A stretch of DNA of 64,000 bases. Origin: Pelolinea submarina. Its GTDB lineage: Bacteria > Chloroflexota > Anaerolineae > Anaerolineales > Anaerolineaceae. The notes below the pieces were generated by a model. The model saw nothing but the letters and a program-made list of their open reading frames with translations, ran no database searches and was not told the DNA's origin. A program made the position numbers and the translations under genes. Each line of letters opens with the position of its first letter. Within the stretch, counting starts at the first letter, position 1. The stretch spans positions 3,410,001 to 3,474,000 of the forward strand of contig NZ_AP018437.1 in assembly GCF_003966975.1 (NCBI RefSeq), given 5' to 3'. This document shows, one piece after another, positions 6,370 through 15,693 of this stretch.

Positions 6370-6816
6370 CTATTCGCGCTTGCGGCTCAGGCCGGTTATG
6401 AGGACGTTGACGCCCACCGCGATGAGAATCAGCGGCCAGAGATAAGACCAGCTAAACCAACCACCCAAACCAACGCCAATCAAGACGATACCGCCGATCA
6501 GCGCGCCGCCCATGTTATGGCGCAGCTCCGGAACTAAAAGCCGTACAGCCGCTTCCACCAGCAAAATGGCTCCGGTTCCAAGGGCGATGAGATTCCATAC
6601 GCCAAAACGGCTGAAACTCCAAGTCCAATTATTACTGATTACCAGTCCCATTTGGTCAAACCAATTCAGGTTGGATGCCAAAAATACGAGGCCAGCCCAA
6701 ATCAGGATAAATGCCCACACGACGGTGCTCAATGCGTCATTTTCCTCTGCTTTATGATTATGGTTCATTTCCATCTCTTTTTCATCTTTTTCTTCAAAGT
6801 CATGATCTTCAGACAT
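6370..6816 (-). CDS. Small membrane protein, LiaF/DUF5668-like transmembrane region
   Basis: A 148-residue protein. The first 40 residues are acidic and His-rich (EDHDFEEKDEKEMEMNHNHK), then there are four hydrophobic helices of the LiaI-LiaF-like transmembrane type: LIWAGLVFLASNLNWF, NLIALGTGAILLVEA, GGALIGGIVLIGVGLGGWFS and LWPLILIAVGVNVLITG. Such proteins often help control cell-envelope stress systems, but none is encoded beside it, so the role here is open. I chose the ATG at 6816 over an upstream one because it has a perfect GGAGGAATT ribosome site. The His-rich tail might bind metal; that is a guess. Confidence 0.7.
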   Translation of the reverse strand: MSEDHDFEEKDEKEMEMNHNHKAEENDALSTVVWAFILIWAGLVFLASNLNWFDQMGLVISNNWTWSFSRFGVWNLIALGTGAILLVEAAVRLLVPELRHNMGGALIGGIVLIGVGLGGWFSWSYLWPLILIAVGVNVLITGLSRKRE

Positions 6817-6959
6817 AATTCCTCCAGAACTTTTATTCATCTAGATATACGAAGAATAGACTAAGAGGTTTCCGGGAAACAACCCAAGAAACCCTTTCTC
6901 CGGTGAAGATTCCGCCCTAAAACCGTATCAGATTAAAAATGAAAGCTTACAAAGTTGGA

Positions 6960-8087
6960 TTACTCAGCCGGTTTTAAATAAGTATCAAAGAAATCAAGCG
7001 TATGGGCTATCAATTGGGTGTCCCCGCTGTTTTGGAAAGTATGCGGCTGTTTGGGATAATACGTACACTGCACATCCTTCCCCAGCTCATCCAATTTATC
7101 GCAGAGATCCTGCGACCATTCCACCGGCACAACGGTATCCGCTTCACCATGCTGAATGCTGAGCGGCGCATTGATTTTATCCAGGAAATACACCGGGGAA
7201 ATCAAAGTAAGCGCCTCCTGCGGAATGCGCTGTTTTTTATTTCCGCGGCCGTCGTCATCGAAATGCGCCAGGTTCAGTGCTTCGTCCGCGCTTACCGAGG
7301 CATATAGCAGCGCAGCACGAATATCCGGATCGACAATCAAGACGCGCTGGACAATGCCGCCGCCCATGCTGTGCCCCCATAACCCCAGGCGTTCCGGATC
7401 GGCTTTCTGCAGAAAACCGGGGCTGCCGGCCTGACTGCGCAGCAGGCTGATCAGGTTGAGCACATCCACTGTATCGCCGATGCCAAGGAAATTATCGCCT
7501 TTCGCTGAAGGCGCATAACCGCGCAGGTTGGGGTGCACGACAATATAACCGTCCTCAGCCAGGGTATCCGCGTAACGCGTGGAATAATCCAGGGTACTGT
7601 ACTCGTCCGGGTCAACGTAGCCATGCAGCATCACGATTACAGGGAAAGGTCCCTTACCGAAAGGAATATCGATAAACCCATACATATCCAACCCTTCGCT
7701 GCGATATTTAAATAACTTGCGGATGAAGTTGCCGGCGGAATTCAGATCCCCGGCGTCCTGAATTAACCCGCCGCCGTACTTACGCTCCATCAGGCTGGAA
7801 ATGTACAGGTCCAGGTAAGGGTCAGGTGTAGCGGTTGGAGTGGGAGTCTGGCTGGGCAGCGGTGTCAGGGTGGCAGTCGCGGTCGGTGTTGGCGTAAAGG
7901 TGGCGGTCGGGCTGGGGGTCAGCGTGACGGTGGGTGTTTGTGTATAAGCATGGTGTTCCACCAGGGGAGCCGGTAATTCGGTCGGAGTCGGCGGTGCTGT
8001 CTCCTGCAGCATGCGGTACCCAATAAAAATCCCGATTACAAGGAGGATAGCCAGCAAGAACAGAGGAATAAATGATTTATTTTGCAT
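6960..8087 (-). CDS. Secreted or membrane-anchored alpha/beta hydrolase (dipeptidyl-peptidase-like esterase)
   Basis: A 375-residue protein with an N-terminal membrane segment (residues 5-25), then a Pro/Thr-rich linker of TPTPT-type repeats (about residues 50-90), typical of Chloroflexota surface proteins. The catalytic domain follows. The nucleophile elbow is GLWGHSMGGG (about residues 234-243), the acid lies in HGEADTVVP near residue 310 and the histidine in QPHTFQN near 350. FIDIPFGKGPFPVIVMLHGY marks the first strand and oxyanion region. It is most like S9/dienelactone-hydrolase-type enzymes acting outside the cell; the substrate is unknown. It is monocistronic. Confidence 0.85.
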   Translation of the reverse strand: MQNKSFIPLFLLAILLVIGIFIGYRMLQETAPPTPTELPAPLVEHHAYTQTPTVTLTPSPTATFTPTPTATATLTPLPSQTPTPTATPDPYLDLYISSLMERKYGGGLIQDAGDLNSAGNFIRKLFKYRSEGLDMYGFIDIPFGKGPFPVIVMLHGYVDPDEYSTLDYSTRYADTLAEDGYIVVHPNLRGYAPSAKGDNFLGIGDTVDVLNLISLLRSQAGSPGFLQKADPERLGLWGHSMGGGIVQRVLIVDPDIRAALLYASVSADEALNLAHFDDDGRGNKKQRIPQEALTLISPVYFLDKINAPLSIQHGEADTVVPVEWSQDLCDKLDELGKDVQCTYYPKQPHTFQNSGDTQLIAHTLDFFDTYLKPAE

Positions 8088-8191
8088 AACAACTTACGGT
8101 CTATGCTGAAAAGCAGGCAGCCATTTTACCAAATCTCTGCAGGAAATAAAACCATTGTAAACCCCTCTATGCTTTACGGTATTTTTCGATT

Positions 8192-10357
8192 TCACCGGCT
8201 GATGTTCTCAATAGTGAAGCTTTCCCCATTGAACTCATAGACTGTTTGGCCGGGTGCAGCCGGGTTAAGCTTATCGACCTTGCGGATGATAAAGCTCAGG
8301 TCGGTTTTCACGATACTGTTAGTTCCCTCCCTGGTAATTACAACGTCCGCATTGTCAATGCCGCGAACGCGCAGGCCGTTATACATTTCAACCCTGTCCT
8401 GCGTTTCATTGCCCTGTGGAATAAAAACAGTAATATTGTCGGATGCCAGGTCGACGTTGCCATCGGCGCGCACCATTTCGGCTATCTTATCGGACAGCCA
8501 GGGATAGGTTTGGTAATCCAATAAGACTTTGTAATAAGCGGGATAACCAGCCATGTAATAGATCAGCAGCCCGAAAGTCAACACGGATACAAAATATTTC
8601 CGTTTATCCTGCAGCAGCAGGTAAATTTCTACCGCATACAGAACGACAATAATCACGTAGAAATACGGGCCAAGGACGTCAGTGAAGAAACCGTCCACCG
8701 AACCCAGCGCATTGAACAGGTTTCCATCTGTAGGAAAGATTTTCCCGTCAAACAGGGCCGCATGGGAGAAAACAACCAATGCGATTGGAAAAACGCCTGT
8801 CCAAAAAATAAATTTGGCTTTGGATTTCACCCGGCTGCGGTCGAATTTGACCATAATAATCACTGCCAGGATGATATACAGGAGCGAATACACAATCAGG
8901 TAACGACCCATGATTTTGGAAGGCATCTCACGATTGTAGAAAGCCCGCCAGGAATGGCGTGTGACCGCTATGAAAAAACCGGCCATCAGAGCCAATACCT
9001 GGAATGCCAGGCGGCCCAGGTTTTCACGCCAGCGTTTCAAATCCAGCTGGGTAAAGGCAGTCAATAACAAATTCAGCACCGGCGCCGCGACCAAGATGTA
9101 ATAACTGGCATACAGCCCCATCCAGGTAACCAGATTGTACAAGGTCAATTGAGCCGGATCGGTCTTGGATGCCACTCCAAAACCCAGAACCAGTTTCAGA
9201 TTGACATGCTCGCGCAAGCCCGCAATCAACCAGGGGCTGTAAACAGCCAGCATGGCAATGCCCATCCCAACCAGATGGCTAAATTTCTTCCACCCGGGCT
9301 TGAATATGGAGCGTTCTCCTTCGAAAGGTTTAACCCACCAGGCCAAGACAAAAAAAGGAATGGCCGCCAGGGTGATATAGCGTGTCAGGTACAACACCGC
9401 CAGCATGACTCCATTGAGCAGATCCCATGGCAGTCGTACACGTTTATTTTTCGGCAGGGCAAAGGTGATGAACACTGTCCAAATGAATAAGGGGAAGAAA
9501 AGATTTTCGCTGAGGATGCGGCGCGGGAAGACCAGATGATAGGGGATCAGGCAGGTCAGCAGCACCGTAATGAGGCTCTGTTTGCGGTCCAAAAAATGAC
9601 GCGCGATGAAGTAAACGGGAAAGATCACGCTGGAGGAGGCAATCACATTCAATAATTTAATGCCTTCAAAGGCATAACTTCCAAACACCAGCGCCGGCAT
9701 GAAATAGAGCGGATAGAGCGGCGGATAATGGTGCGATTGGGCGATGGAAAAGAAGCCGCGGTGGAATGAATCGGCCATATCATAATAAGTCATCTCGTCC
9801 CCGCTGCCCAATGGGCCGTAGGAAGATGACGTTACCAGCAGCAATTTCACGAGGATAAAAATCGCGTAGATACCGAACAGCGCCGGCAGCTCCGATGCGT
9901 TCAGGGCACTTGGAGATTGGCTGTAGTCAATAAATAAAGCGCAGTACCAAACTACAGCAAAAAAGGCTGTCTGCGCCCCCATGACCGCCACCCAAACCAG
10001 CACCGGTTCCAAGCGATCATATACCTGCCTGAAATTACCAAATTTCGCCTTCTCGGTCGTCAGCAGGAAGTAAACCACAGCCACCACAGCCAGGCTGATC
10101 AGAAACACAACCCAGACTTTTTTTTCATCCTTTGAGATCGCCTGGATTTTCTGTTTAATCCAGCTGTTTTCAGGCCGGGATTTGGCTGCCATTATTCCGA
10201 AAGCGACCGCAATGATCCCGACAATTAAAACAATTATCAATCGGGATAGGGAAAGATTGAGAAAAACACGTTCACTGGGTAGCGACCCGATCGAGGCCAG
10301 GTAAACTGCCAGGAAAAAAGCTTCCAATGCATTAAAAATGAAATAGACCGAGATCAT
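8192..10357 (-). CDS. GT39-like polytopic glycosyltransferase
   Basis: A 721-residue protein with more than ten hydrophobic helices and the layout of ArnT/PMT-type glycosyltransferases (GT-C fold). After the third or fourth helix comes the acidic first loop motif GDEMTYYDMADSFHRGFF with YPPLYPLYFMPAL, the site that binds the lipid-linked donor in this fold. A soluble C-terminal part of about 110 residues follows the last helix (VDLASDNITVFIPQGNETQD region). It probably transfers a sugar from a polyprenyl-phosphate donor to a lipid or protein outside the membrane. No clear ribosome site precedes the ATG. It has no obvious partner gene nearby. Confidence 0.8.
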   Translation of the reverse strand: MISVYFIFNALEAFFLAVYLASIGSLPSERVFLNLSLSRLIIVLIVGIIAVAFGIMAAKSRPENSWIKQKIQAISKDEKKVWVVFLISLAVVAVVYFLLTTEKAKFGNFRQVYDRLEPVLVWVAVMGAQTAFFAVVWYCALFIDYSQSPSALNASELPALFGIYAIFILVKLLLVTSSSYGPLGSGDEMTYYDMADSFHRGFFSIAQSHHYPPLYPLYFMPALVFGSYAFEGIKLLNVIASSSVIFPVYFIARHFLDRKQSLITVLLTCLIPYHLVFPRRILSENLFFPLFIWTVFITFALPKNKRVRLPWDLLNGVMLAVLYLTRYITLAAIPFFVLAWWVKPFEGERSIFKPGWKKFSHLVGMGIAMLAVYSPWLIAGLREHVNLKLVLGFGVASKTDPAQLTLYNLVTWMGLYASYYILVAAPVLNLLLTAFTQLDLKRWRENLGRLAFQVLALMAGFFIAVTRHSWRAFYNREMPSKIMGRYLIVYSLLYIILAVIIMVKFDRSRVKSKAKFIFWTGVFPIALVVFSHAALFDGKIFPTDGNLFNALGSVDGFFTDVLGPYFYVIIVVLYAVEIYLLLQDKRKYFVSVLTFGLLIYYMAGYPAYYKVLLDYQTYPWLSDKIAEMVRADGNVDLASDNITVFIPQGNETQDRVEMYNGLRVRGIDNADVVITREGTNSIVKTDLSFIIRKVDKLNPAAPGQTVYEFNGESFTIENISR

Positions 10358-10429
10358 ATTTGCTGGATTTTACCATACGCAGCCGTTTTCAATCTTCACT
10401 TTATCAGTATGCGAAATGCCAAATTGGTA

Positions 10430-11332
10430 TTAAGCAGTGGGAGATGTGACGGAATTATCCTGTGATTTTTGAACCGTAAAAATGCCGATAAGGCAAACCA
10501 GCGCGCCAACCAACTGTAATGGAGAAGGGATTTCCTTTAAAATCACGATTCCAAGCAGCGTGGTCACCACCGGCTGCCCGACCAGAGCCACCGAAGCCGC
10601 CGCGGCAGGCAATTTGCCTAAGGCATGGTTAACCAGCACCCAGGCAATTACCTGTGAGGTCAGCGCCATCAGGAAGATCATAAACAGGCTGTTGAACGGG
10701 AGCGGCTCAGGGAAAAGTCCCATGATCCCGGCGGCAATTACCAAACCGGCCGAGCCGCTCAGTGTTACCAGCCAGGAATAGCGCAGGCTGCTCATATAGC
10801 GGCGGGCTTTTTGGGTAATCAGGATATAGAGGGCATAGGATAAACCGGAGGCAATACCAATCAGGTTGCCGGTGCTTTGCTGCCCGGAACTGTAGAGGAT
10901 GTCCCAGCCGATCATGATGCCCGCGCCGCTAATGGTCACCAGCAGTCCCAGCCAATACTGCCAGGGCTGTCTTTCTTTTAAAAATAACCAGCCTATCAAT
11001 CCAACCCAAACCGGGGCGGTGTTATCCAGGAGTGTAACGGCCGAGGCAGTGGTGAAATTTAACGCGCTGCACCACAAGCTGATGTTGGTGGCAAAAACCA
11101 ACCCGCCCAGCACGGCCCATTTCAATCCGCCTCCGGCCTGCAACGGCTTTTCCTCTTTGGGTTTGATGATCAAAACCGGAATGCTCAACATGATGGCCGC
11201 GAAGAACAGCCGATAAAAACCGACCAGGACTCCATTGGCATGCACATATTTGACAAACATTGGCCCGGTGCCCAACAACAGCACACCCAGGCCAATAAAG
11301 ATCATTGCTTTTTTTGATTCGGTGTTTTTCAT
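10430..11332 (-). CDS. EamA-family (DMT superfamily) transporter
   Basis: A 300-residue protein of about ten helices in two EamA repeats. Repeat one covers residues 10-145 (ending in the conserved LLDNTAPVWVGLIGWLFLKE block) and repeat two covers 155-290 (ASVALVGQPVVTTLLGIVILKEI near its end). Both repeats end with the characteristic LxE/LKE motif before the last helices. Family members export amino acids, nucleosides or other metabolites; the substrate is unknown. It is divergent from the 11462 gene across a 129-nt gap that must hold both promoters. Confidence 0.88.
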   Translation of the reverse strand: MKNTESKKAMIFIGLGVLLLGTGPMFVKYVHANGVLVGFYRLFFAAIMLSIPVLIIKPKEEKPLQAGGGLKWAVLGGLVFATNISLWCSALNFTTASAVTLLDNTAPVWVGLIGWLFLKERQPWQYWLGLLVTISGAGIMIGWDILYSSGQQSTGNLIGIASGLSYALYILITQKARRYMSSLRYSWLVTLSGSAGLVIAAGIMGLFPEPLPFNSLFMIFLMALTSQVIAWVLVNHALGKLPAAAASVALVGQPVVTTLLGIVILKEIPSPLQLVGALVCLIGIFTVQKSQDNSVTSPTA

Positions 11333-11461
11333 CCGGTGAATTATCCTTTGACGTATGAGAGCAAATTCTACCCGATATCACCCATAAACACAGGGATTAA
11401 ATTGATTTACGGATATAATTAGATTCTTACGTACTTATAAAGTAATCAAGCTGGAGTATAT

Positions 11462-12091
11462 ATGTCCTCATCAGATTTTTCCAAAAAAGACAGAGCGGAA
11501 GTTATGCAGCTGTATCATTCAGACGGCGGCCTGGACTTAATTGCCGGTGCCGTGCTGCTGAATTTTGGGTTGGATATCCTCAACCAAACCTCTGCAACTT
11601 CCTTATTTACCTGGATTCCCATCCTGCTGATTTCCTCGTTGAAAAATCGCTTTACCTTGCCGCGCCTTGGATTAAAAGCGCTTAAGGCCAACGAGAAGAT
11701 TGCCCACAGTTGGACCATCCAAACAGCCGTTGGGCTGGCAATTTGGCTGCTGATTATCAGCACCATGATTATGCTGGATCCCTTTGACATGCAGGTCAAG
11801 CTCGGCACCATCGGCCAGGGCGATGTTCGCAACCTGATCATAGGCGTCGTAGGCGGATTGCTCTTCGCGGCCGCCGGATGGTTGATTCCCCTGCGCCGTT
11901 TCTATATTTACAGCGGTGTTTTGGCGCTTTCCTCGTTAATCAGCTATTTTCTGGTGCCGGTTCAGGTCCCTGTATTTTTAATCGCGGTGGTCATGATCGC
12001 CGTGGGCATCAAACTTACCATCGCATTCGGCAAAAAATATCCCGATCCGGATAAAGACAATAAGGATTCCTCCAAGGGAAATAAGAAATAA
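11462..12091 (+). CDS. Uncharacterised integral membrane protein
   Basis: A 209-residue protein with about six hydrophobic segments, a short charged N-terminus (MSSSDFSKKDRAEVMQLYHS) and a Lys/Asp-rich hydrophilic C-terminal tail. The SDGGLDLIAGAVLLNFGLDI stretch before the first helix is the most family-like part, but I cannot name the family. Ribosome site GGAG stands 7 nt before the ATG. The EamA gene at 12092 begins on the very next base after its stop, so the two are co-translated and may act together. Confidence 0.7.
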   Translation: MSSSDFSKKDRAEVMQLYHSDGGLDLIAGAVLLNFGLDILNQTSATSLFTWIPILLISSLKNRFTLPRLGLKALKANEKIAHSWTIQTAVGLAIWLLIISTMIMLDPFDMQVKLGTIGQGDVRNLIIGVVGGLLFAAAGWLIPLRRFYIYSGVLALSSLISYFLVPVQVPVFLIAVVMIAVGIKLTIAFGKKYPDPDKDNKDSSKGNKK

Positions 12092-12997
12092 ATGAAGACT
12101 AAAGAATGGACCATTCTTTGGGTCTTGGGTTTAATTTGGGGTACTTCTTTTCTGTGGATTAAAATCGCGGTCGCCGATGTAAGTCCGCTGGTGCTGGTAG
12201 GATTCCGCACGCTGTTTGCTTCGCTTGGGCTTGGAGCAATTATTTACCACTACCGGGAGAGCATGCCGTCCTGGAAAGAGCTGCGCAAAAGGGTGCCGGA
12301 TTTTCTGATCATCGCAATCTGCAATATTTCCATCCCCTGGGCATTGATCTCCTGGGGTGAACAATACGTCGATTCCGGAATTGCTTCCATCATCAACAGC
12401 ACCATGCCGCTCTTCACCATCATCATCGCGCCTTTGATGATTAAAGAAGAAGGTATTACCATATCAAAAATAGCCGGCCTGATCACCGGTTTCATCGGTG
12501 TGATCCTCCTGGCCCTGCCCAACGTCCAATCGGGATGGAATCAGGGGCTGAACGGTATGGCCGCCTGTCTGCTCTCGTCGGTGTTCTACGCTTTTTCAGC
12601 CGTCTTTGCCCGGAAAAAGGGCACCGGCCTGCCGCCGCAGCTGCAAGCCTTCCTGCAATTATCGATGGGATCTGCCATCATCTGGATCGCCGTATTTGCC
12701 ACTGAAGGCATTCCCGCCCTCCCCAACCATGCGCTGACCTGGGTCGCGCTGTTGTGGCTGGGTTTGCTGGGCTCCTGCATCGCCTACATTCTTTATTTTT
12801 ACCTGCTGCATCGCATCGGGCCGACCCGTGTGTCCACCACAACCTACATTTCCCCATTGGTTGGCGTTCTGCTGGGCATCATTTTTCTAGGCGAACCCTT
12901 TCATTGGCAGTCCTTCGCAGGCGCTCTCCTGATCCTGTCCGGCATCTTCATCGTCAACTTGAAGAATAAAAAAGTTGAGCTTGAACCGGCCGATTAA
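12092..12997 (+). CDS. EamA-family (DMT superfamily) transporter
   Basis: A 301-residue protein with ten predicted helices and two EamA repeats. It opens with ILWVLGLIWGTSFLWIKIAV, the classic RhaT/EamA first helix, and each half ends in the conserved pattern (STMPLFTIIIAPLMIKEE; TYISPLVGVLLGIIFLGEPF). It is a probable exporter of metabolites. It is not a close copy of the EamA protein at 10430, differing throughout. It starts directly at the stop of the upstream membrane protein gene and is followed by a strong terminator. Confidence 0.88.
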   Translation: MKTKEWTILWVLGLIWGTSFLWIKIAVADVSPLVLVGFRTLFASLGLGAIIYHYRESMPSWKELRKRVPDFLIIAICNISIPWALISWGEQYVDSGIASIINSTMPLFTIIIAPLMIKEEGITISKIAGLITGFIGVILLALPNVQSGWNQGLNGMAACLLSSVFYAFSAVFARKKGTGLPPQLQAFLQLSMGSAIIWIAVFATEGIPALPNHALTWVALLWLGLLGSCIAYILYFYLLHRIGPTRVSTTTYISPLVGVLLGIIFLGEPFHWQSFAGALLILSGIFIVNLKNKKVELEPAD

Positions 12998-13017
12998 GCC
13001 CCCTTCTTTCACCATCA

Positions 13018-13043
13018 CCGCGGGAATCTCCCGCGGTTTTTTT
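13018..13043 (+). terminator. Intrinsic terminator after the EamA gene
   Basis: Stem CCGCGGG (13018-13024) / CCCGCGG (13030-13036), loop AATCT, then seven T residues. Confidence 0.92.
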
Positions 13044-13056
13044 ATCTCTATTTCTA

Positions 13057-13062
13057 TATAAT
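13057..13062 (+). promoter_or_regulatory. -10 element for a leaderless transcript
   Basis: TATAAT ends 6 nt before the ATG at 13069, with no ribosome site between them, so transcription should start at or next to the start codon. Confidence 0.6.
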
Positions 13063-13068
13063 AAATTC

Positions 13069-13803
13069 ATGCTTCTTCAATCCGCTTCACAGGCGCGCGC
13101 GTATGGCGCGCAGGTCAGACAAACGCTCGAAAATGATGGCGTTCCGGCTGCTTTGGATGTATTGAATGGCATCCTGCGCGAACGCACGCCCTTTCGCCTG
13201 CTGGATCTGGTGGGCGCAGAGCTGGACACAGCCGGTAAGGATAATGTCGATGAGCTGCTGCAAGCCATAGCCGACCAGCGCAGTGAGGTCGGCTGGGTGA
13301 TCATCGCATCGGCGCTGCGCGAACGCCTGTCGCGGGATCTGGCCGGCGCGTTGGAAGCCAGCCGGAAATATATTGCGCAAGCCCAAATCTGGTACGGCTG
13401 CGACATCATCGGCGAACGTGTGCCCGGCCCGGCGCTGGTGGCGCAGTTCCAACCCGGCCTGGAAATTCTGTCTTCATGGCGCAGCGACCCGGACGCCTGG
13501 GTGCGGCGCGCGCTGGGTGTGGCAGGGCATTTCTGGGCCAAGCGCTCGCGCGGCCTGCCCGGCAGCGCCGAACAAGCCCGCGCGTTGTTGGACTTTCTCA
13601 GCCCCATGCTGGAAGAAAAGGATTATGACACGGCCAAAGGCGTGGGATGGGCACTGAAGACCTGCGGGCGCTACTTCCCGGAAGTCACTCAGCCCTGGCT
13701 GGAAGAACAGCTGCTGGCAGCCGGCCGCAGCCCGGCCGCTATTGTCAAACGCAAAGCGCTGAAATTCCTGCCCGCTGATTTCAGAAAGAAATTCGAGAGA
13801 TAA
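13069..13803 (+). CDS. AlkD-like HEAT-repeat protein (DNA alkylation repair family)
   Basis: A 244-residue all-helical protein. Helix pairs of the HEAT/ARM type run throughout, and the block DPDAWVRRALGVAGHFWAKR (residues 142-161) followed by DYDTAKGVGWALKTCGRYFP (about 184-203) is the pattern seen in AlkD-type DNA glycosylase-fold proteins. Members recognise alkylated bases without base flipping. Here the family resemblance is clear but catalytic residues cannot be confirmed by eye. The gene appears leaderless and is followed after 3 nt by a radical-SAM/HhH gene, which supports a DNA-related job for the pair. Confidence 0.7.
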   Translation: MLLQSASQARAYGAQVRQTLENDGVPAALDVLNGILRERTPFRLLDLVGAELDTAGKDNVDELLQAIADQRSEVGWVIIASALRERLSRDLAGALEASRKYIAQAQIWYGCDIIGERVPGPALVAQFQPGLEILSSWRSDPDAWVRRALGVAGHFWAKRSRGLPGSAEQARALLDFLSPMLEEKDYDTAKGVGWALKTCGRYFPEVTQPWLEEQLLAAGRSPAAIVKRKALKFLPADFRKKFER

Positions 13804-13806
13804 GGC

Positions 13807-14931
13807 ATGGGCCGCAAAGCGGAGTTTATCCCCTATGAAGTTAAGGCGATACTGAACAAACACAAACGCCCCGACCACTGGTTCTGGACTCGCTACAGCG
13901 TCTACCCATACATCGGCTGCCAGCACGGCTGCGAGTTCTGCTATTGCCGCGAACGCAAGTACGCGCCTTACGATGACCTCAACGATTTCCCCTACGTGAT
14001 CAAGGTCAAAGAGAACGCGCCCGAACTGCTGCGGCGCGCGCTGGCCAAAAACCCGCGCGACGCCATCGCCGTGGGCGACTACCAGCCCTTGGAACGCAAA
14101 TACCGGATCTCGCGCCAATTGCTGGAAGTCTGCCTGGAGCTAGATTTTCCGATCTTCATGCTGGAACGCTCCCCGCTGGTGCTGCGCGACCTGGATTTGA
14201 TCCAGGACATCGCGCGCAAATCTTACGCGACGGTGGCCTTCAGCGTCATTCATACCGCGCAGTCGCCCAACGCCGCGCAGCTCGACCGCATGGAAGGGCT
14301 GGCGCCGCGCCCGGCGGAACGCTTTGCCGCCATGCAGGCACTGTCCAAAGCCGGCATCCGCACCGGCATCTGCCTGATGCCCATTCTGCCCGGTCTGGGG
14401 GATTCGCGCGAGAACCTGGAGCTGGTTATCCAGCGCACAGCCGACGCAGGCGGGCGCTTCGTGCTGGCTTCCACCCTGACGCTCTCCGACCAGCAAAGGA
14501 CCTACTTCATGGATTACTTACAAAGCAGCCTGCCGGAACTGCTGCCGCTTTACCAGCGACTGTACCCGACCCAAAGTTACGGCCCGTCCGGCGACCATTG
14601 GCTGAAGATCGGCCGCATGGTGCGTGAGCTTTGCATCAAAGCCGGCATTTCCGACCGCATGCCGCGCCCCATCCTGCCGGGCGAAAAACGCGCTCTGAAC
14701 AAACAAGCCGCCGAGCTGCTGGCGGACCGCACCTACGAGATGGAGTTGGATGGAATGGATGCCGCGCGCATCTGGCCCTACCGCAAAGCCGCCTGGGCAG
14801 TGGAGGAATTGGAACAGGACATTGGACTGGTTTACAGCCAGATGGGGCTGAAGGGGCTGCAAAGCATCCAGGGTGTGGGGCCGTCCATCGGAAAACAGAT
14901 CGAGCAGTTTATAATAGGGCGGAAAGATTGA
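13807..14931 (+). CDS. Radical SAM protein with C-terminal helix-hairpin-helix
   Basis: A 374-residue protein. The radical SAM cluster motif is CQHGCEFC (residues 38-45, a C-x3-C-x2-C) after YPYIG, matching the SplB/Rv2578c-like group related to spore photoproduct lyase. The SAM-binding barrel continues through GDYQPLERKY and GICLMPILPGLGD. The last 30 residues (GLKGLQSIQGVGPSIGKQIE) form a helix-hairpin-helix of the DNA-binding type. The fusion and the AlkD-like gene 3 nt upstream point to repair or modification of DNA. Bacteria of this group do not need to sporulate to carry it. The exact reaction is unknown. Confidence 0.82.
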   Translation: MGRKAEFIPYEVKAILNKHKRPDHWFWTRYSVYPYIGCQHGCEFCYCRERKYAPYDDLNDFPYVIKVKENAPELLRRALAKNPRDAIAVGDYQPLERKYRISRQLLEVCLELDFPIFMLERSPLVLRDLDLIQDIARKSYATVAFSVIHTAQSPNAAQLDRMEGLAPRPAERFAAMQALSKAGIRTGICLMPILPGLGDSRENLELVIQRTADAGGRFVLASTLTLSDQQRTYFMDYLQSSLPELLPLYQRLYPTQSYGPSGDHWLKIGRMVRELCIKAGISDRMPRPILPGEKRALNKQAAELLADRTYEMELDGMDAARIWPYRKAAWAVEELEQDIGLVYSQMGLKGLQSIQGVGPSIGKQIEQFIIGRKD

Positions 14932-14978
14932 CCTTCGATTTCTAACGGAGATTTTATACAACACTAATTTTTTTCTCG

Positions 14979-14984
14979 TATAAT
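14979..14984 (+). promoter_or_regulatory. -10 element before azlC
   Basis: TATAAT ends 10 nt before the azlC ATG, predicting a very short or absent leader. No Shine-Dalgarno sequence is visible. Confidence 0.55.
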
Positions 14985-14994
14985 TGGGGACTTA

Positions 14995-15693
14995 ATGGCC
15001 GTCGACAACTCCACCGCAATTAAACGCACCGAATTCCTGAGCGGGCTCAGGGACATCATTCCCATCCTGTTGGGTGTGGCGCCCTTCGGCATGATTTACG
15101 GCGTGCTGGCTACCGGCGCGGGGCTGTCCAACCTGGATGCCCAGGCCATGTCCTCGGTCGTGTTCGCCGGTTCGGCGCAATTCATGCTGGTGCAGCTGCT
15201 CAACGTGGGCATGCCCACCATCATGATGATCCTGACCGGTTTTGTGATCAATCTGCGCCACGCGCTCTACAGCGCCTCGCTGGCGCCCTACACCCGCCCC
15301 CTGACACCCCTGTGGAAAATGCTGTTGTCTTACGTATTGGTGGACGAAGCTTTTGCGCTGGTGGTGATGCATTACAAACAGCCCAATGACAGCGGCTACC
15401 GGCACTGGTATTTTCTGGGAGCCGGGTTGACCCTGTGGACCACCTGGCAGCTCAGCACCGCCGCGGGCATCTTCCTGGGCGCGCAGGTACCGGCCAGCTG
15501 GGGGCTGGACTTCACCCTGGCATTGACCTTCATCGCGTTGACCGTGCCGGCCATTGTCGACCGGCCTTCCCTGCTGGCAGCCCTGAGCGCGGGCGTGACC
15601 GCCGTGTTGGCGCGCAACCTGCCCTACAAGTTGGGCCTGATGGCCGCCGCTTTGGTAGGCATCCTGGTGGGCTTATGGAGCGAGAAGAAATGA
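14995..15693 (+). CDS. azlC: AzlC-family branched-chain amino acid exporter, large subunit
   Basis: A 232-residue membrane protein. The N-terminal block FLSGLRDIIPILLGVAPFGM with the following SSVVFAGSAQFMLVQLL (about residues 60-76) and INLRHALYSASLAPY (84-98) are hallmark AzlC sequences. With AzlD it forms an exporter of branched-chain amino acids (for example BrnFE). The stop overlaps the azlD start (ATGA), the usual arrangement for this pair. A nearly leaderless promoter lies upstream. Confidence 0.93.
   Translation: MAVDNSTAIKRTEFLSGLRDIIPILLGVAPFGMIYGVLATGAGLSNLDAQAMSSVVFAGSAQFMLVQLLNVGMPTIMMILTGFVINLRHALYSASLAPYTRPLTPLWKMLLSYVLVDEAFALVVMHYKQPNDSGYRHWYFLGAGLTLWTTWQLSTAAGIFLGAQVPASWGLDFTLALTFIALTVPAIVDRPSLLAALSAGVTAVLARNLPYKLGLMAAALVGILVGLWSEKK

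Noticed and set aside
13474-14118. A 214-residue minus-strand open frame spanning AlkD and radical SAM genes
   Set aside because: It crosses two real genes on the other strand and has no family motif.
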